64,000 bases of DNA. Source: an uncultured Lachnospiraceae bacterium (GTDB lineage: Bacteria > Bacillota > Clostridia > Lachnospirales > Lachnospiraceae). Of the stretch, positions 34,268-43,826 are shown in pieces (position 1 is the stretch's first letter; the number at the start of each line of letters is the position of its first letter). A program made the position numbers and the translations under genes. Under the pieces are notes generated by a model. It was not told where the DNA came from and did not search any database. It worked only from the letters and a program-made list of their open reading frames with translations. The stretch lies in NCBI GenBank assembly GCA_949948735.1, contig CATLGV010000008.1, positions 1-64,000 on the forward strand, given 5' to 3'.

Positions 34268-35404
34268 ATGGCCGTTTGTCATATGTCCTTCGGGAATGCG
34301 TATGATTTTTGCGCGGAGAAGAATTGCAAGGCAGGGATGGAGATGGAGCAGATTATAAAATCAGAGCTGGCGGAGCAGGAAATCCGAAGCGGCGTTGAGG
34401 CGCGGCACGGCGTTTTGACCAGCCGGTGCGGAGAGCAGATAATCTTTCGGGCGATGGCGGAGGGGATTGCGCAGGAGGCGGACAATGCGTCGGCGGCGCT
34501 TCGGCTTACGCCATGCGCGGCAGCTCTGCGGCGCAATCCGCCTCTGCCCGGTGCGAACAGGCTTCCCTGTATGGCCGACGTTGTCCGGGTCGTGCCGCAT
34601 TATATCAGCGACGCTGCCGGCGATATGGCTGCGCTGTCTGCGGATTGCGGGAAAAAGCTGATGTCGGCGGCGCTGGCATATCAGAACCGGATGCGCGTGC
34701 CGTTTGCCCTGGTCAATGTCGGTACGGGGCAGGGAGAGGCTTACGCACAGTACGGATTCCACTATATTTATGACAAACCGGCGTACCGGCTGCGGGAGGG
34801 CGCTGCGTATTCTGTACCGGATAAGAGCGGACAGCTTGCGCTTGCGCATTTTGTCAACGCCGTGCTGTGCAGGCGGTACGGCCTTTTTGCAATCAGAAGC
34901 GCCGCGTATTACGAAAAGCTGCAGGAGCGGCTCGCGGCAAGGGGCGGGAAGGTATGTGTAATCAGGGAAGATGGGAAGCTCAAAGGCTGCTTTACATATA
35001 CGGATGCGGAAACGATCGGGGAGGTCGTTTTTGAGGACGAGACAGATATCGGACGTTATTTCACGACAGAGAACGAAAAAAGGCCCGCCACAATGGCGCG
35101 AATCGTCAATCTGTCTGAAATGCTGTCACATATATCGAGCAAAGGCAAGGTTACAATTGCAATCCGGCTCCAGGACCCGGTTTTTGCACAGAATGACGGG
35201 CTTTTTATCTGGTATCTGGATGAGAGCGGCAGCCGCATGGAGCGCGTTGACGAAGCAAAGGAGAAGAATACGATGCGCCCGGAGATCACGACGACTATCG
35301 GCGAGCTGACGGCATTCTTTTTTGGGTATATTAAGTTGAAACAGAATATGAAATTTGATAGTATATATCTATCCGGTCCGGCATGGATTCACGAAACGAT
35401 ATAA
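34268..35404 (+). CDS. Eis-like GNAT acetyltransferase
   Basis: 378 residues. The first half carries a degenerate GNAT fold with MADVVRVVPHYISDAAGDMA and YAQYGFHYIYDKPAYRL, the typical motif A/B regions of Eis-like acetyltransferases; the C-terminal part (IAIRLQDPVFAQNDGLFIW to TIGELTAFFFGY) is the SCP2-like domain that occurs at the end of such proteins. Motif A does not retain the full R/QxxGxG, so activity is uncertain. The ATG touches the ispF stop; a start near 34337 (MEMEQ) is also possible. Substrate unknown. Confidence 0.75.
   Translation: MAVCHMSFGNAYDFCAEKNCKAGMEMEQIIKSELAEQEIRSGVEARHGVLTSRCGEQIIFRAMAEGIAQEADNASAALRLTPCAAALRRNPPLPGANRLPCMADVVRVVPHYISDAAGDMAALSADCGKKLMSAALAYQNRMRVPFALVNVGTGQGEAYAQYGFHYIYDKPAYRLREGAAYSVPDKSGQLALAHFVNAVLCRRYGLFAIRSAAYYEKLQERLAARGGKVCVIREDGKLKGCFTYTDAETIGEVVFEDETDIGRYFTTENEKRPATMARIVNLSEMLSHISSKGKVTIAIRLQDPVFAQNDGLFIWYLDESGSRMERVDEAKEKNTMRPEITTTIGELTAFFFGYIKLKQNMKFDSIYLSGPAWIHETI
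35336..35364 (+). promoter_or_regulatory. Promoter of deoD
   Basis: TTGAAA (35336-35341), 17-base spacer, TAGTAT (35359-35364), inside the 3' end of the Eis-like gene. Confidence 0.6.
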
Positions 35405-35445
35405 TATGCCACTGCCGGGCGATTTACAAAAAAGGAGGAATTGCT

Positions 35446-36207
35446 ATGTCCATGATCACAACACCGCATATCAACGCCGAGGCCGACGCCTTTGGCAAAA
35501 CCGTCCTGATGCCGGGCGACCCGCTGCGCTCCCAATATATCGCGGAGCATTATCTCGAGAACAGTCAACTGGTCAATAATATCCGCGGCATTCAGGGATA
35601 TACGGGAACCTACAAGGGCGTAAAGGTCAGCGTGATGGCAAGCGGCATGGGGATGCCGACCATCGGAATCTACTCGTACGAGCTGTACAATTTCTTCGGC
35701 GTGGAGAATATCATGCGAATCGGTTCGACCGGCGCGCTGCAGGAGAAGGTCCGGGTGCGCGATATTGTAATCGGCATGGGCGCCTGTACCAATTCCAACT
35801 ACGCAGGCCAGTACGGCCTGGGGGGAACCTTTGCGCCGATTGCAAGCTATCCGCTGATGAAGGAGGCGGTTGCGCAGGCCCAGAAGGCAGGCGCGTCCTA
35901 TCATGTCGGCAATATCCTCTCCTCCGATACCTTTTACAGCGACGACAAGAACGCGAACGAAGGCTGGAAAAAGATGGGCGTTCTGTGTGTGGAGATGGAA
36001 GCGGCGGCGCTCTATATGAACGCGGCAAGGTGCGGGAAGAATGCGCTCGCGATATTGACCGTATCGGACAGCCTGGTGACCGGCGAGGAGACTACGGCGG
36101 AGGAACGCCAGAATTCCTTTACCCAGATGATGGAAATCGCGTTGAATACCGCTGTCAGCATTGACGAATACGCCGGACAAACACCATTTGCCGGTGGGAA
36201 CATATAG
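35446..36207 (+). CDS. deoD: Purine-nucleoside phosphorylase DeoD
   Basis: 253 residues, hexameric low-molecular-weight type: TVLMPGDPLRSQYIAEHYL, SGMGMPTIGIYSYEL, IMRIGSTGAL, then CVEMEAAALYMNAA and ILTVSDSL with the catalytic Asp. Splits purine (deoxy)nucleosides with phosphate into base and (deoxy)ribose-1-phosphate for salvage. ATG at 35446 has AAAGGAGG at the right distance; the upstream frame lacks one. Followed after 21 bases by a protein phosphatase gene. Confidence 0.96.
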   Translation: MSMITTPHINAEADAFGKTVLMPGDPLRSQYIAEHYLENSQLVNNIRGIQGYTGTYKGVKVSVMASGMGMPTIGIYSYELYNFFGVENIMRIGSTGALQEKVRVRDIVIGMGACTNSNYAGQYGLGGTFAPIASYPLMKEAVAQAQKAGASYHVGNILSSDTFYSDDKNANEGWKKMGVLCVEMEAAALYMNAARCGKNALAILTVSDSLVTGEETTAEERQNSFTQMMEIALNTAVSIDEYAGQTPFAGGNI

Positions 36208-36228
36208 TATAATAGCGGGGCATAAGGT

Positions 36229-36813
36229 ATGAGTTCTCTGTTTCAATCGACAAGAAATACGCGCGCGCTGCCGACAGGAACGCTGCGCTATATCAGAAGC
36301 GATGTGCCGCAGCGGCTGACCGGTGAGGAGCTTCAGTGGCTGCTGGCACATAACATAACCACGATTGTGGATTTGCGGTCCAAAGAGGAGGCCGCCCAAA
36401 AGCCGTGCTGTCTGAATGCGCAGGACGGCTTTCGATATATTCATCTTCCTGTTACGGGCGGCGGCGATACGCCGAAATCCATGGAGCATTTGCACACTGT
36501 ATACCGGCAGATGGTAGACGGGCAGATGGAGAAGATTGTCGATACGATTATGCAGGCACAGACCAACGTGCTGTATTTCTGTACGGCGGGGAAGGACCGT
36601 ACCGGCGTGGTATCGGCAATAATATTGAAACGGCTTGGCTTTGACGACGAGGTTATTATCAGGGATTACATGGCGTCCGGGGACAATCTGATGGAGATGC
36701 TCACGGCATATGCGGATGCGCATCCGGAGGTCGATATAGAGATTATCACGCCGCACCGGGAAAACATGGAGCGGCTGCTGGCGCACCTGCGGAATATGAC
36801 GCGGGGCTGTTGA
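36229..36813 (+). CDS. Tyrosine/serine protein phosphatase
   Basis: 194 residues. P-loop FCTAGKDRTGVVS matches the Cx5R active site of dual-specificity phosphatases of the Y_phosphatase3 (LipA/IphP-like) family; the residue before Cys is Phe instead of the usual His. N-terminal RNTRALPTGTLRYIRSDVPQ and TTIVDLRSKEEAAQ fit the family, including the DLR motif. Cytosolic. Targets may be phosphotyrosine proteins or phosphoinositides. Confidence 0.87.
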   Translation: MSSLFQSTRNTRALPTGTLRYIRSDVPQRLTGEELQWLLAHNITTIVDLRSKEEAAQKPCCLNAQDGFRYIHLPVTGGGDTPKSMEHLHTVYRQMVDGQMEKIVDTIMQAQTNVLYFCTAGKDRTGVVSAIILKRLGFDDEVIIRDYMASGDNLMEMLTAYADAHPEVDIEIITPHRENMERLLAHLRNMTRGC

Positions 36814-36840
36814 CTTTGGGGGAGGGCAGGGTATAAAATA

Positions 36841-37572
36841 ATGGGGCTTATCAGGAGCATAAAGAATGAGATCAAGGTGATACGCGAGCGGGATCCTGCC
36901 ATTCACTCCAATATGGAAGTATTTCTTTATCCGAGCTTTAAGGTGATGCTGCATTACCGGATAGCGCACCGGCTGTACAGGGGCGGGCATTTTTTTCTCG
37001 CAAGGTGGGTGTCCCAGCGCGGCGTGCGCAAGACCGGTATAGAAATCCATCCGGGCGCAGTGATTGGAGAGAACTTCTTTATCGATCACGGGAACGGCGT
37101 GATTATCGGGGAGACGGCGGTCGTCGGGAACAATGTGACGCTCTACCAGGGCGTGACGCTTGGCGGTACCGGCAAGGAGCATGGGAAACGTCATCCGACT
37201 ATCGGCGATAACGTGATGATCAGCGCGGGCGCGAAGGTGCTTGGCTCCTTCAAGGTGGGTGAGAACTCCAAAATCGGCGCGGGAAGCGTCGTGATCGAGG
37301 AGGTGCCGCCCAACTGTACGGTGGTCGGCGTACCGGGCCGCATCGTAAAGCGCGACAATAAGCGTCTGGTGTGCGAGGAGCTGAATCAGACGGACCTGCC
37401 GGATCCTGTCAACGAGGATATCCGCGGGCTGCAATACGCCAACACGGAGATTGCCAATCACATTATCGCGCTGGAGCAGGAGATTAAGGGCTTAAAAAAG
37501 GAGCTCGAAAAAAGGCAGGGGCAGCAGGATACAGGAGAGAACGGGGAGGTTTCGGCAGAAGATGGAAAATAA
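36841..37572 (+). CDS. cysE: Serine O-acetyltransferase
   Basis: 243 residues. An N-terminal helical part (IHSNMEVFLYPSFKVMLHYRIAHRLY) and the left-handed beta-helix hexapeptide repeats: IHPGAVIGENFFIDHGNGV, TLYQGVTLGGTGKEHGKRHP and IGAGSVVIEEVPPNCTVVG. Makes O-acetylserine from serine and acetyl-CoA, the first step to cysteine. A charged C-terminal tail (EQEIKGLKKELEKRQ onward) extends past the usual end. Overlaps cysS by 11 bases, so cysteine synthesis and charging are coupled. Confidence 0.95.
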   Translation: MGLIRSIKNEIKVIRERDPAIHSNMEVFLYPSFKVMLHYRIAHRLYRGGHFFLARWVSQRGVRKTGIEIHPGAVIGENFFIDHGNGVIIGETAVVGNNVTLYQGVTLGGTGKEHGKRHPTIGDNVMISAGAKVLGSFKVGENSKIGAGSVVIEEVPPNCTVVGVPGRIVKRDNKRLVCEELNQTDLPDPVNEDIRGLQYANTEIANHIIALEQEIKGLKKELEKRQGQQDTGENGEVSAEDGK

Positions 37573-38983
37573 ATTATCCTTTTATAATACATTGACGAGA
37601 AAGGTGGAGCAGTTTGTGCCGAATACGGCAGGCAAGGTGGCGATGTACACCTGCGGGCCTACCGTGTACCATTTTGCGCATATCGGCAATCTGCGAAGCT
37701 ATGTGATGGAGGACGTGCTGGAAAAGACCCTCCGCTACATCGGCTACGATGTGAAGCGCGTAATGAATATCACGGACGTAGGCCATCTTTCCAGCGACGC
37801 TGATACCGGCGAGGACAAAATGCTCAAGGGCGCAAAGCGGGAGCACAAGAGCGTGATGGAGATTGCGAAGTTTTACACGGACGCGTTTTTTGCCGACTGC
37901 AAAAAGCTCAATATCAAGACGCCGGATGTGGTAGAGCCTGCGACGAACTGTATCGACGCCTTTATCCATATGATTGAAGCACTGATAGCGAAGGGATATG
38001 CCTACGAGAGCGGCGGCAATATATATTTTGACACCGCCAAATTAGAGGAGTACTATGTCTTTTCCGGTCAGAGTGAGCAGGAGCTGCTGGTCGGCGTCCG
38101 CGAGGATGTGCAGGAGGATGCGAATAAGCGCAACAAGAGCGATTTCGTGCTCTGGTTTACCAAGTCCAAGTTTGAGGACCAGGAGCTGAAATGGGAGAGC
38201 CCGTGGGGGCTTGGGTACCCGGGCTGGCATATCGAGTGCTCCTGCATCAGCATGAAGCATCTGGGCGAATATATGGACATCCACTGCGGCGGCGTTGACA
38301 ATATTTTCCCGCATCACACCAACGAGATTGCGCAGAGCGAGGCCTATCTGGGTCATAAATGGTGCAATTACTGGTTCCATGTGCATCATCTGACAAACAA
38401 AACCGGCAAGATGAGCAAGTCCAAGGGGGAGTTCCTTACGGTTTCCCTGGTGGAGTCCAAGGGGTATGATCCGCTCGTTTACCGGCTGTTCTGCCTGCAG
38501 TCGCATTACCGCAAGCCGCTGGAGTTTTCCTATGAGGCGCTGGATAATATGACCGCGGCCTATGACAAGCTGGTAAAGAGAATCGGCGGACTGAGCCGTG
38601 ACGGCGAGGTGCAGCAGGACGCATATCATGTGTACAGGGAACAGTTTGAAGCGGCGCTGTGCGACGATTTGAACTGTTCAATGGCAATTACCGTGCTCTA
38701 TGACATGCTCAAGGCGGATATTTCCGAGGCGACCAAATATGCGCTGGCAGAGAGCTTTGACGAGGTGCTTTCCCTGAATCTGACGACCGCACATGCGGCA
38801 AAGGAGGCGGATAGCGGCGTTGACGAGGCGCTTGAGCGCTATATACTGGAGAAGATTGAGGAGCGCAAAGCGGCAAAGAAGGAAAAGGATTTTGCGAAGG
38901 CGGACGCGATTCGCAATGAACTGCTGGAGAAGGGTATTGTGCTGGAGGATACCCGTGAGGGCGTGAAATGGAAGAAGGCATAA
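37562..38983 (+). CDS. cysS: Cysteinyl-tRNA synthetase
   Basis: 473 residues, class I synthetase: TCGPTVYHFAHIGNLRSYV (HIGH motif variant HIGN with the first zinc Cys), HIECSCISMKHLG, HCGGVDNIFPHHTNE (zinc ligands) and KTGKMSKSKG (KMSKS). Charges tRNA-Cys with cysteine in the cytosol. Its end overlaps mrnC by 16 bases. Confidence 0.97.
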   Translation: MENKLSFYNTLTRKVEQFVPNTAGKVAMYTCGPTVYHFAHIGNLRSYVMEDVLEKTLRYIGYDVKRVMNITDVGHLSSDADTGEDKMLKGAKREHKSVMEIAKFYTDAFFADCKKLNIKTPDVVEPATNCIDAFIHMIEALIAKGYAYESGGNIYFDTAKLEEYYVFSGQSEQELLVGVREDVQEDANKRNKSDFVLWFTKSKFEDQELKWESPWGLGYPGWHIECSCISMKHLGEYMDIHCGGVDNIFPHHTNEIAQSEAYLGHKWCNYWFHVHHLTNKTGKMSKSKGEFLTVSLVESKGYDPLVYRLFCLQSHYRKPLEFSYEALDNMTAAYDKLVKRIGGLSRDGEVQQDAYHVYREQFEAALCDDLNCSMAITVLYDMLKADISEATKYALAESFDEVLSLNLTTAHAAKEADSGVDEALERYILEKIEERKAAKKEKDFAKADAIRNELLEKGIVLEDTREGVKWKKA

Positions 38984-39417
38984 AGACATTCTCTCTGCTG
39001 ACGCAGCTTCATAAGGAATTCGGCGCATGCGAGGTCGATATCCGGACATATTCGCCGCTGACGCTGGCCTATATCGGAGACGCGGTCTTTGAGATTATCA
39101 TACGGACGTTGATTGTGGAGAAGGGACAGCGGGCGGCCAATACGCTGCACAGGCACACGACGAGGCTTGTCTGCGCGCAGACGCAGGCAAGGATGGCGGA
39201 GGCGCTGTACGATTTGCTGACGGAGAAGGAGCAGGATATCTATCGGCGGGCGAAGAATACCAAAATCAATTCGTCCGCCAAAAACGCGAGCCTTTCCGAT
39301 TACCGCAAGGCGACCGGCTTTGAGGCGCTGTGCGGCTATCTTTTCCTGACGGACGACGTGGCGCGGATAACAGGGCTGCTGAAGAAGGCGATGGACTTGC
39401 TGGGACTGGCTTTGTAG
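38968..39417 (+). CDS. mrnC: Mini-ribonuclease III
   Basis: 149 residues, an RNase III catalytic domain without the double-strand binding domain. YSPLTLAYIGDAVFEIIIR contains the catalytic core, and AKNTKINSSAKNASLSDYRKATGFEALCGYL matches the second signature. In Bacillus it matures 23S rRNA ends. Position behind cysS is the standard Firmicute order. Confidence 0.95.
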   Translation: MEEGIKTFSLLTQLHKEFGACEVDIRTYSPLTLAYIGDAVFEIIIRTLIVEKGQRAANTLHRHTTRLVCAQTQARMAEALYDLLTEKEQDIYRRAKNTKINSSAKNASLSDYRKATGFEALCGYLFLTDDVARITGLLKKAMDLLGLAL

Positions 39418-39481
39418 CGACAGGCGCCAGACCTGTTGTCTGCAGGTATAAATAACATATGTTTTTAGAAAGGCGTTACGG

Positions 39482-40228
39482 ATGCGATACGAAGAATTTA
39501 CGATAGAGGGCAGAAATGCCGTGACAGAGGCTTTCCGTTCCGGCAAGCCCATAGACAGGCTTTTTATTCAGGACGGGTTACAGGACGGGCCGATACAGAC
39601 GATTAAGCGGGAGGCCAAAAAGCACGATACGATGATAAAGTTCGTGACAAAGGAGCGTCTGGATCAGATGAGCGATACCGGAAAGCATCAGGGCGTCATT
39701 GCCTACGCTGCTGCGTATGCGTATGCCGAGGTATCAGACATTCTGGAGCGCGCGCGGCAGAAGGACGAGCCGCCGTTTCTTTTTCTGCTGGACAATATCG
39801 AAGATCCGCATAATCTCGGCGCGATCATCCGGACGGCGAATCTTGCGGGCGCGCACGGGGTGATTATTCCCAAAAACCGTGCGGCGGGATTGACGGCGAC
39901 GGTGGCAAGGACGTCGGCGGGCGCGCTGAATTATACGCCGGTGGCCCGGGTTACCAATCTTGCGCGGACGATTGAGGATCTGAAAAAAGAAGGAATGTGG
40001 TTTGTCTGTGCGGACATGGGCGGGACAGCAATGTATGATCTTGATTTGAAAGGCGCAATCGGTCTTGTGATCGGAAACGAGGGAGAGGGCGTGAGCCGGA
40101 TTGTCAGGGAAAAGTGCGATTTTACAGCGTCGATACCCATGAAAGGGGATATTGATTCGCTGAATGCCTCCGTGGCGGCGGGCGTACTCGCCTATGAGAT
40201 TGTCAGGCAGCGGCTTTTGCGGCCGTGA
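39482..40228 (+). CDS. rlmB: 23S rRNA (guanosine-2'-O-)-methyltransferase RlmB
   Basis: 248 residues of the SpoU/TrmH family: EGRNAVTEAFRSGKPIDRLF with the N-terminal L30e-like substrate-binding domain, then LLDNIEDPHNLGAIIRTANL, GLVIGNEGEGVSRIV and IPMKGDIDSLNASVAAGVLAYE, the SPOUT knot motifs for SAM binding. Methylates the 2'-O of a 23S rRNA guanosine. Some clostridial neighbours of cysS in this position act on other sites, so the exact base is inferred. Confidence 0.92.
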   Translation: MRYEEFTIEGRNAVTEAFRSGKPIDRLFIQDGLQDGPIQTIKREAKKHDTMIKFVTKERLDQMSDTGKHQGVIAYAAAYAYAEVSDILERARQKDEPPFLFLLDNIEDPHNLGAIIRTANLAGAHGVIIPKNRAAGLTATVARTSAGALNYTPVARVTNLARTIEDLKKEGMWFVCADMGGTAMYDLDLKGAIGLVIGNEGEGVSRIVREKCDFTASIPMKGDIDSLNASVAAGVLAYEIVRQRLLRP

Positions 40229-40273
40229 TGCAGCCCAAGCTTGCAGACTATTGGAAGGAGTATCGTTATAAAA

Positions 40274-40903
40274 ATGCACGGATACGCGGATGCGACGGAT
40301 GAGGAGCTGATTGACCGGCTGCGGCAGGGGGAATCGGCAGTTACGGATTACATCATGGAAAAGTACAAAAATCTTGTGCGGAAGAAAGCGAAGTCCATGT
40401 ATATATTAGGCGCGGATTCCGACGACCTGATACAGGAGGGGATGATCGGGCTGTTTAAGGCAGTGCGCGATTACGATGCCGGCAGGGATGCGAGCTTTTA
40501 TACCTTTGCCGATTTGTGTGTGTCGCGGCAGATGTATAACGCGGTGCAGGCGTCGCGCCGGGCCAAGCACGCGCCGTTAAACACCTATGTATCGCTGTAT
40601 GCGGATATTGCGGAGGACGGAAACAGCGAGGGCGGCATTGCCCTTGCGAATGTGATTGCCTCCGGGATAGAGACAAATCCCGAGGAGCTTCTGATAGACC
40701 GCGAGAATGTGGCGGATATCGAGGCGATTATCGAGAAGGAGCTGAGCGGCTTCGAGAAGCAGGTGCTGGATCTCTATATAACGGGCATGGCGTATTCCCA
40801 AATCGCAAGGGTTCTGGGACGGGACGAAAAGTCAACGGACAACGCGCTGCAGCGCCTGAAGGGGAAGCTGAGGCGCGCCGTGAATTATAAGGCCGGGAAG
40901 TAG
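40274..40903 (+). CDS. sigH: RNA polymerase sigma-H factor
   Basis: 209 residues. Region 2 (EKYKNLVRKKAKSMYILGAD, SDDLIQEGMIGLFKAVRDYD) and region 4 (SGFEKQVLDLYITGMAYSQIARVLGRDEKSTDNALQRLKGKLRR) match SigH/Spo0H, the early sporulation and stationary-phase sigma factor. The conserved order mrnC-rlmB-sigH supports it. ATG at 40274 is preceded by GGAAGGAG at 13 bases, a long spacing; a TTG at 40241 overlaps nothing better. The yacP gene usually between rlmB and sigH is absent. Confidence 0.9.
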   Translation: MHGYADATDEELIDRLRQGESAVTDYIMEKYKNLVRKKAKSMYILGADSDDLIQEGMIGLFKAVRDYDAGRDASFYTFADLCVSRQMYNAVQASRRAKHAPLNTYVSLYADIAEDGNSEGGIALANVIASGIETNPEELLIDRENVADIEAIIEKELSGFEKQVLDLYITGMAYSQIARVLGRDEKSTDNALQRLKGKLRRAVNYKAGK

Positions 40904-40950
40904 CGCGCAGCAGTGGGCGCATTCTTTTGCGGCGCAGATTGGAAGAGAAG

Positions 40951-42561
40951 ATGAACATGACGGATAAATATGAAGTCCTGCGCACTTATTTTGGCTACGA
41001 TGCGTTCCGGGACGGTCAGGAGGCGTTGATTGACGCGCTCCTTGCCGGACAGGATGTGTTTGGCATTATGCCGACCGGCGCGGGAAAATCATTGTGCTAT
41101 CAGATTCCGGCGCTGATGTTTTCCGGGATTACCCTGGTGATATCGCCGCTGATCAGTCTGATGAAGGATCAGGTGGCGGCATTGAATCAGGCCGGTATTT
41201 ACGCGGCTTATCTGAACAGCTCTCTTACGCAGGGGCAGTATTTCAAGGCGCTCGACTTTGCAAAAAAGGGTAAATATAAGATTATCTATGTCGCGCCGGA
41301 GCGGCTGATGACGGAGTCGTTTCTGGACTTTGCGCTTCATGCGGATATTTCGTTTGTCAGTGTGGACGAGGTACACTGCGTGTCGCAGTGGGGGCAGGAT
41401 TTCCGGCCAAGCTACCTCAAAATCGTAGAATTTATCGAAGGGCTCCCCCAACGTCCCATTGTAGGCGCATTTACGGCTACTGCGACAAAGGAAGTAAAAA
41501 ACGACGTTATGCGCATCTTGAAGCTCAGGGATCCCCGGCTTGTGACAACAGGCTTTGACAGAAAAAATCTGTCCTTCTTTGTAAGGAAGCCCAGGGATAA
41601 GAATGCGGAGCTGTACAGGATTCTTCGGGAGCATTATGATGAGAGCGGTATCATTTACTGCATTACAAGGAAGCTCGTGGAGGAGGTGTATGAGCTGCTC
41701 AGCGGGCATGGTATGGAGGTATCGAAATATCATGCGGGGATGTCCGATGAGGAGCGGCAGCGCAGTCAGGAAGAATTTACATACGACAGGACGCGGCTGA
41801 TGGTGGCGACCAATGCCTTTGGCATGGGCATTGACAAGCCGGACGTGCGTTTTGTCATTCATTATAACATGCCGAAGAATATGGAGAGCTATTATCAGGA
41901 GGCGGGGCGCGCCGGGCGCGACGGGGAGAAGGCGGCCTGCTATCTGCTGTATGGCCCCAAGGATGTGCATATCAACCGTTTTTTTATCGAGAACAACCGG
42001 GAAAACGAGGAGCTGGATGCGGCGGAGCTGGAGACCGTATTGGAAAAGGACCGGGAACGGTTAAAGCAGATGACCTTTTACTGTCATACCAAATACTGTT
42101 ACCGCCGGTTTATGCTCAATTATTTCGGGGAAAAGGCGGAGCGCTTCTGCGGCAGCTGCGGCAACTGTCTTGGGCAGACGGCGTCGGCTGTGGAGCCGGA
42201 ACGGACAGACCGGTATCCGGCTGCTGCCGTGCCGGCGCTTCGGCCTCCTTCCGACGCGGGCCGGGAGCTTCGGCCGTCTTCGCGTAATCCGGAGCTGTAT
42301 GACCAGCTCCGTCTGCTCAGAAACAGTACGGCAAAGCGTCTGGGGGTGCCGGCGTACGTGATCTTTACGGATAAGACGCTGGGGGAAATGAGCGCCTTCC
42401 TGCCGGCCAGCCGGGAGGAAATGCTCCAAATCAGTGGTGTCGGCGTGACAAAATATGAGAAATTCGGCAAAGAGTTTGAGGCGCTGATTCGGGATTATAA
42501 GGCGGAGCACGGCGACAGGCGCAGACCGCCGCAGGCAAAGGCCAGGATTACTTTCGATTGA
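40951..42561 (+). CDS. recQ: ATP-dependent DNA helicase RecQ
   Basis: 536 residues. Helicase motifs: FRDGQEALIDALL (motif 0), MPTGAGKSLCYQIPAL (I), SVDEVHCVSQWGQDFRPSY (DEVH, II and RecQ loop), GRAGRDGE (VI). Zinc-binding CHTKYCYRRFMLNYF and FCGSCGNC follow, then a linker and a C-terminal HRDC domain (ELYDQLRLLRNSTAKRLGVP to FEALIRDY). Restarts forks and aids recombination. ATG at 40951 chosen; 40957 is a near equal. Confidence 0.95.
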   Translation: MNMTDKYEVLRTYFGYDAFRDGQEALIDALLAGQDVFGIMPTGAGKSLCYQIPALMFSGITLVISPLISLMKDQVAALNQAGIYAAYLNSSLTQGQYFKALDFAKKGKYKIIYVAPERLMTESFLDFALHADISFVSVDEVHCVSQWGQDFRPSYLKIVEFIEGLPQRPIVGAFTATATKEVKNDVMRILKLRDPRLVTTGFDRKNLSFFVRKPRDKNAELYRILREHYDESGIIYCITRKLVEEVYELLSGHGMEVSKYHAGMSDEERQRSQEEFTYDRTRLMVATNAFGMGIDKPDVRFVIHYNMPKNMESYYQEAGRAGRDGEKAACYLLYGPKDVHINRFFIENNRENEELDAAELETVLEKDRERLKQMTFYCHTKYCYRRFMLNYFGEKAERFCGSCGNCLGQTASAVEPERTDRYPAAAVPALRPPSDAGRELRPSSRNPELYDQLRLLRNSTAKRLGVPAYVIFTDKTLGEMSAFLPASREEMLQISGVGVTKYEKFGKEFEALIRDYKAEHGDRRRPPQAKARITFD

Positions 42562-42645
42562 CATCGGGCGTAACATAAAATAATATCAATATGAAGGAGA
42601 CGCGCCGCCGGGGGCGGTGTGAAAAAGAAAGGAGCAGGATGCAGT

Positions 42646-42957
42646 ATGGTAAAAGGTTTTAAAATGAAGCTGTTTGCGGGGCAGGAGGAGGAGTATGAGA
42701 GACGTCACAATCTTCTGTGGCCCGAGATGAAGGACATGATTCACGAGCACGGCGGAAAGAATTATACGATTTTCCTGGATAAGGAGACGTTGACGCTTTT
42801 TGGCTATATTGAGATTGAGGACGAGGAAAAGTGGGCCAAAGGCGCGGATACGGCAATCAACCGCAAGTGGTGGGATTATATGGCGGACATTATGGAGACG
42901 AATCCGGACAACAGCCCGGTTTCGATTGACTTGAAGACCGTATTCCATCTGGATTGA
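42646..42957 (+). CDS. rhaM: L-rhamnose mutarotase
   Basis: 103 residues, the family's normal length. FKMKLFAGQEEEYERRHNLLWPEM carries the Tyr and His of the active site and NYTIFLDKETLTLFGYIEI the beta-strand pair of RhaM/RhaU. It speeds the alpha/beta anomer interchange of L-rhamnose before isomerisation. A GTG 27 bases upstream opens the frame but ATG at 42646 gives the right length. It introduces the pectin/RG-I gene group; no rhaA, rhaB or rhaD is in the window. Confidence 0.9.
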   Translation: MVKGFKMKLFAGQEEEYERRHNLLWPEMKDMIHEHGGKNYTIFLDKETLTLFGYIEIEDEEKWAKGADTAINRKWWDYMADIMETNPDNSPVSIDLKTVFHLD

Positions 42958-42982
42958 CGGCGCGGATGGAGGGTTATGCGAA

Positions 42983-43813
42983 ATGAAATGTGAGAATATT
43001 AAAATCGAGATTGGAGATTCCGTGCAGGCGACGCTGTCCTTGTATATACAGGAAAGCTATCCGGAGCTCTACGGAGAGCGGAGACGGCCGGTGGTGCTGG
43101 TCTGTCCGGGCGGCGCTTACGAGCATGTCTCCCCGCGCGAGGCAGAGCCGATTGCGCTTCAGTTCCTGACGGCGGGCTGTCATGCGGCGGTGCTCTGGTA
43201 TGATATTGCCAGGCAGGGCGTCGCGCATCCGCAGGAGCTTTTGGAGCTTGCAAAGGCAGCGGCATATCTCAGAGAGCACGCGGACGAATACGCCATCGAC
43301 AGGGACAAGCTTCTGGTAGCCGGATTTTCGGCAGGAGGGCATCTGGCGGCGAGCCTTGGCTGCTTCTGGCATGAGGACTGGCTGGAAAAAGAAATGGGGA
43401 TGCCTGGAGAGAATTACCGGCCAAACGGCCTGATACTGGCATATCCGGTGATTTCCTCCGGTGAGTTCGCGCACAGAGGGTCCTTTATCAATCTGATGGG
43501 AGAAGGCGCATCGCCCGAGCTGGAGGAAAAGCTCAGCCTTGAAAACCAGGTGACGGAGAAGGTACCGCCGGTATTTATGTGGCATACCTTTGAGGACGGC
43601 GCCGTACCGCTTGAAAATTCACTGCTGTTTGCCATGGCGCTGCGCCGGGCGGGGGTAAGCCTTGAGTATCATGTGTTCCCGCACGGCGGACACGGCTATT
43701 CTCTTGCCACGAAGGAGACGGCCATGCCGTCGCTGGTGGAAATCGAACCGCAATGCGAACAGTGGATGCAGCTTTGCAAGAACTGGCTGAAATACAATTA
43801 TATCGAAAAATAA
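42983..43813 (+). CDS. Alpha/beta hydrolase, carbohydrate esterase-like
   Basis: 276 residues, no signal peptide. LVCPGGAYEHVSPREAEPIA is the oxyanion-hole loop (HGGxW-like), VAGFSAGGHLAASLG the nucleophile elbow (GxSxG), catalytic Asp in HTFEDGAVPLEN and His in FPHGGHGYSL. This is the BD-FAE / acetyl-xylooligosaccharide esterase type of hydrolase. By context it may deacetylate imported pectin or hemicellulose fragments. Lies 25 bases after rhaM, probably one transcript. Confidence 0.85.
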   Translation: MKCENIKIEIGDSVQATLSLYIQESYPELYGERRRPVVLVCPGGAYEHVSPREAEPIALQFLTAGCHAAVLWYDIARQGVAHPQELLELAKAAAYLREHADEYAIDRDKLLVAGFSAGGHLAASLGCFWHEDWLEKEMGMPGENYRPNGLILAYPVISSGEFAHRGSFINLMGEGASPELEEKLSLENQVTEKVPPVFMWHTFEDGAVPLENSLLFAMALRRAGVSLEYHVFPHGGHGYSLATKETAMPSLVEIEPQCEQWMQLCKNWLKYNYIEK

Positions 43814-43826
43814 CGGAAGCGGGCTG

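Noticed and set aside
35389-37461. 690-codon open frame on the minus strand
   Set aside because: It is antisense to deoD, the phosphatase and cysE, all with clear family motifs; high GC at third positions keeps the opposite frame open.
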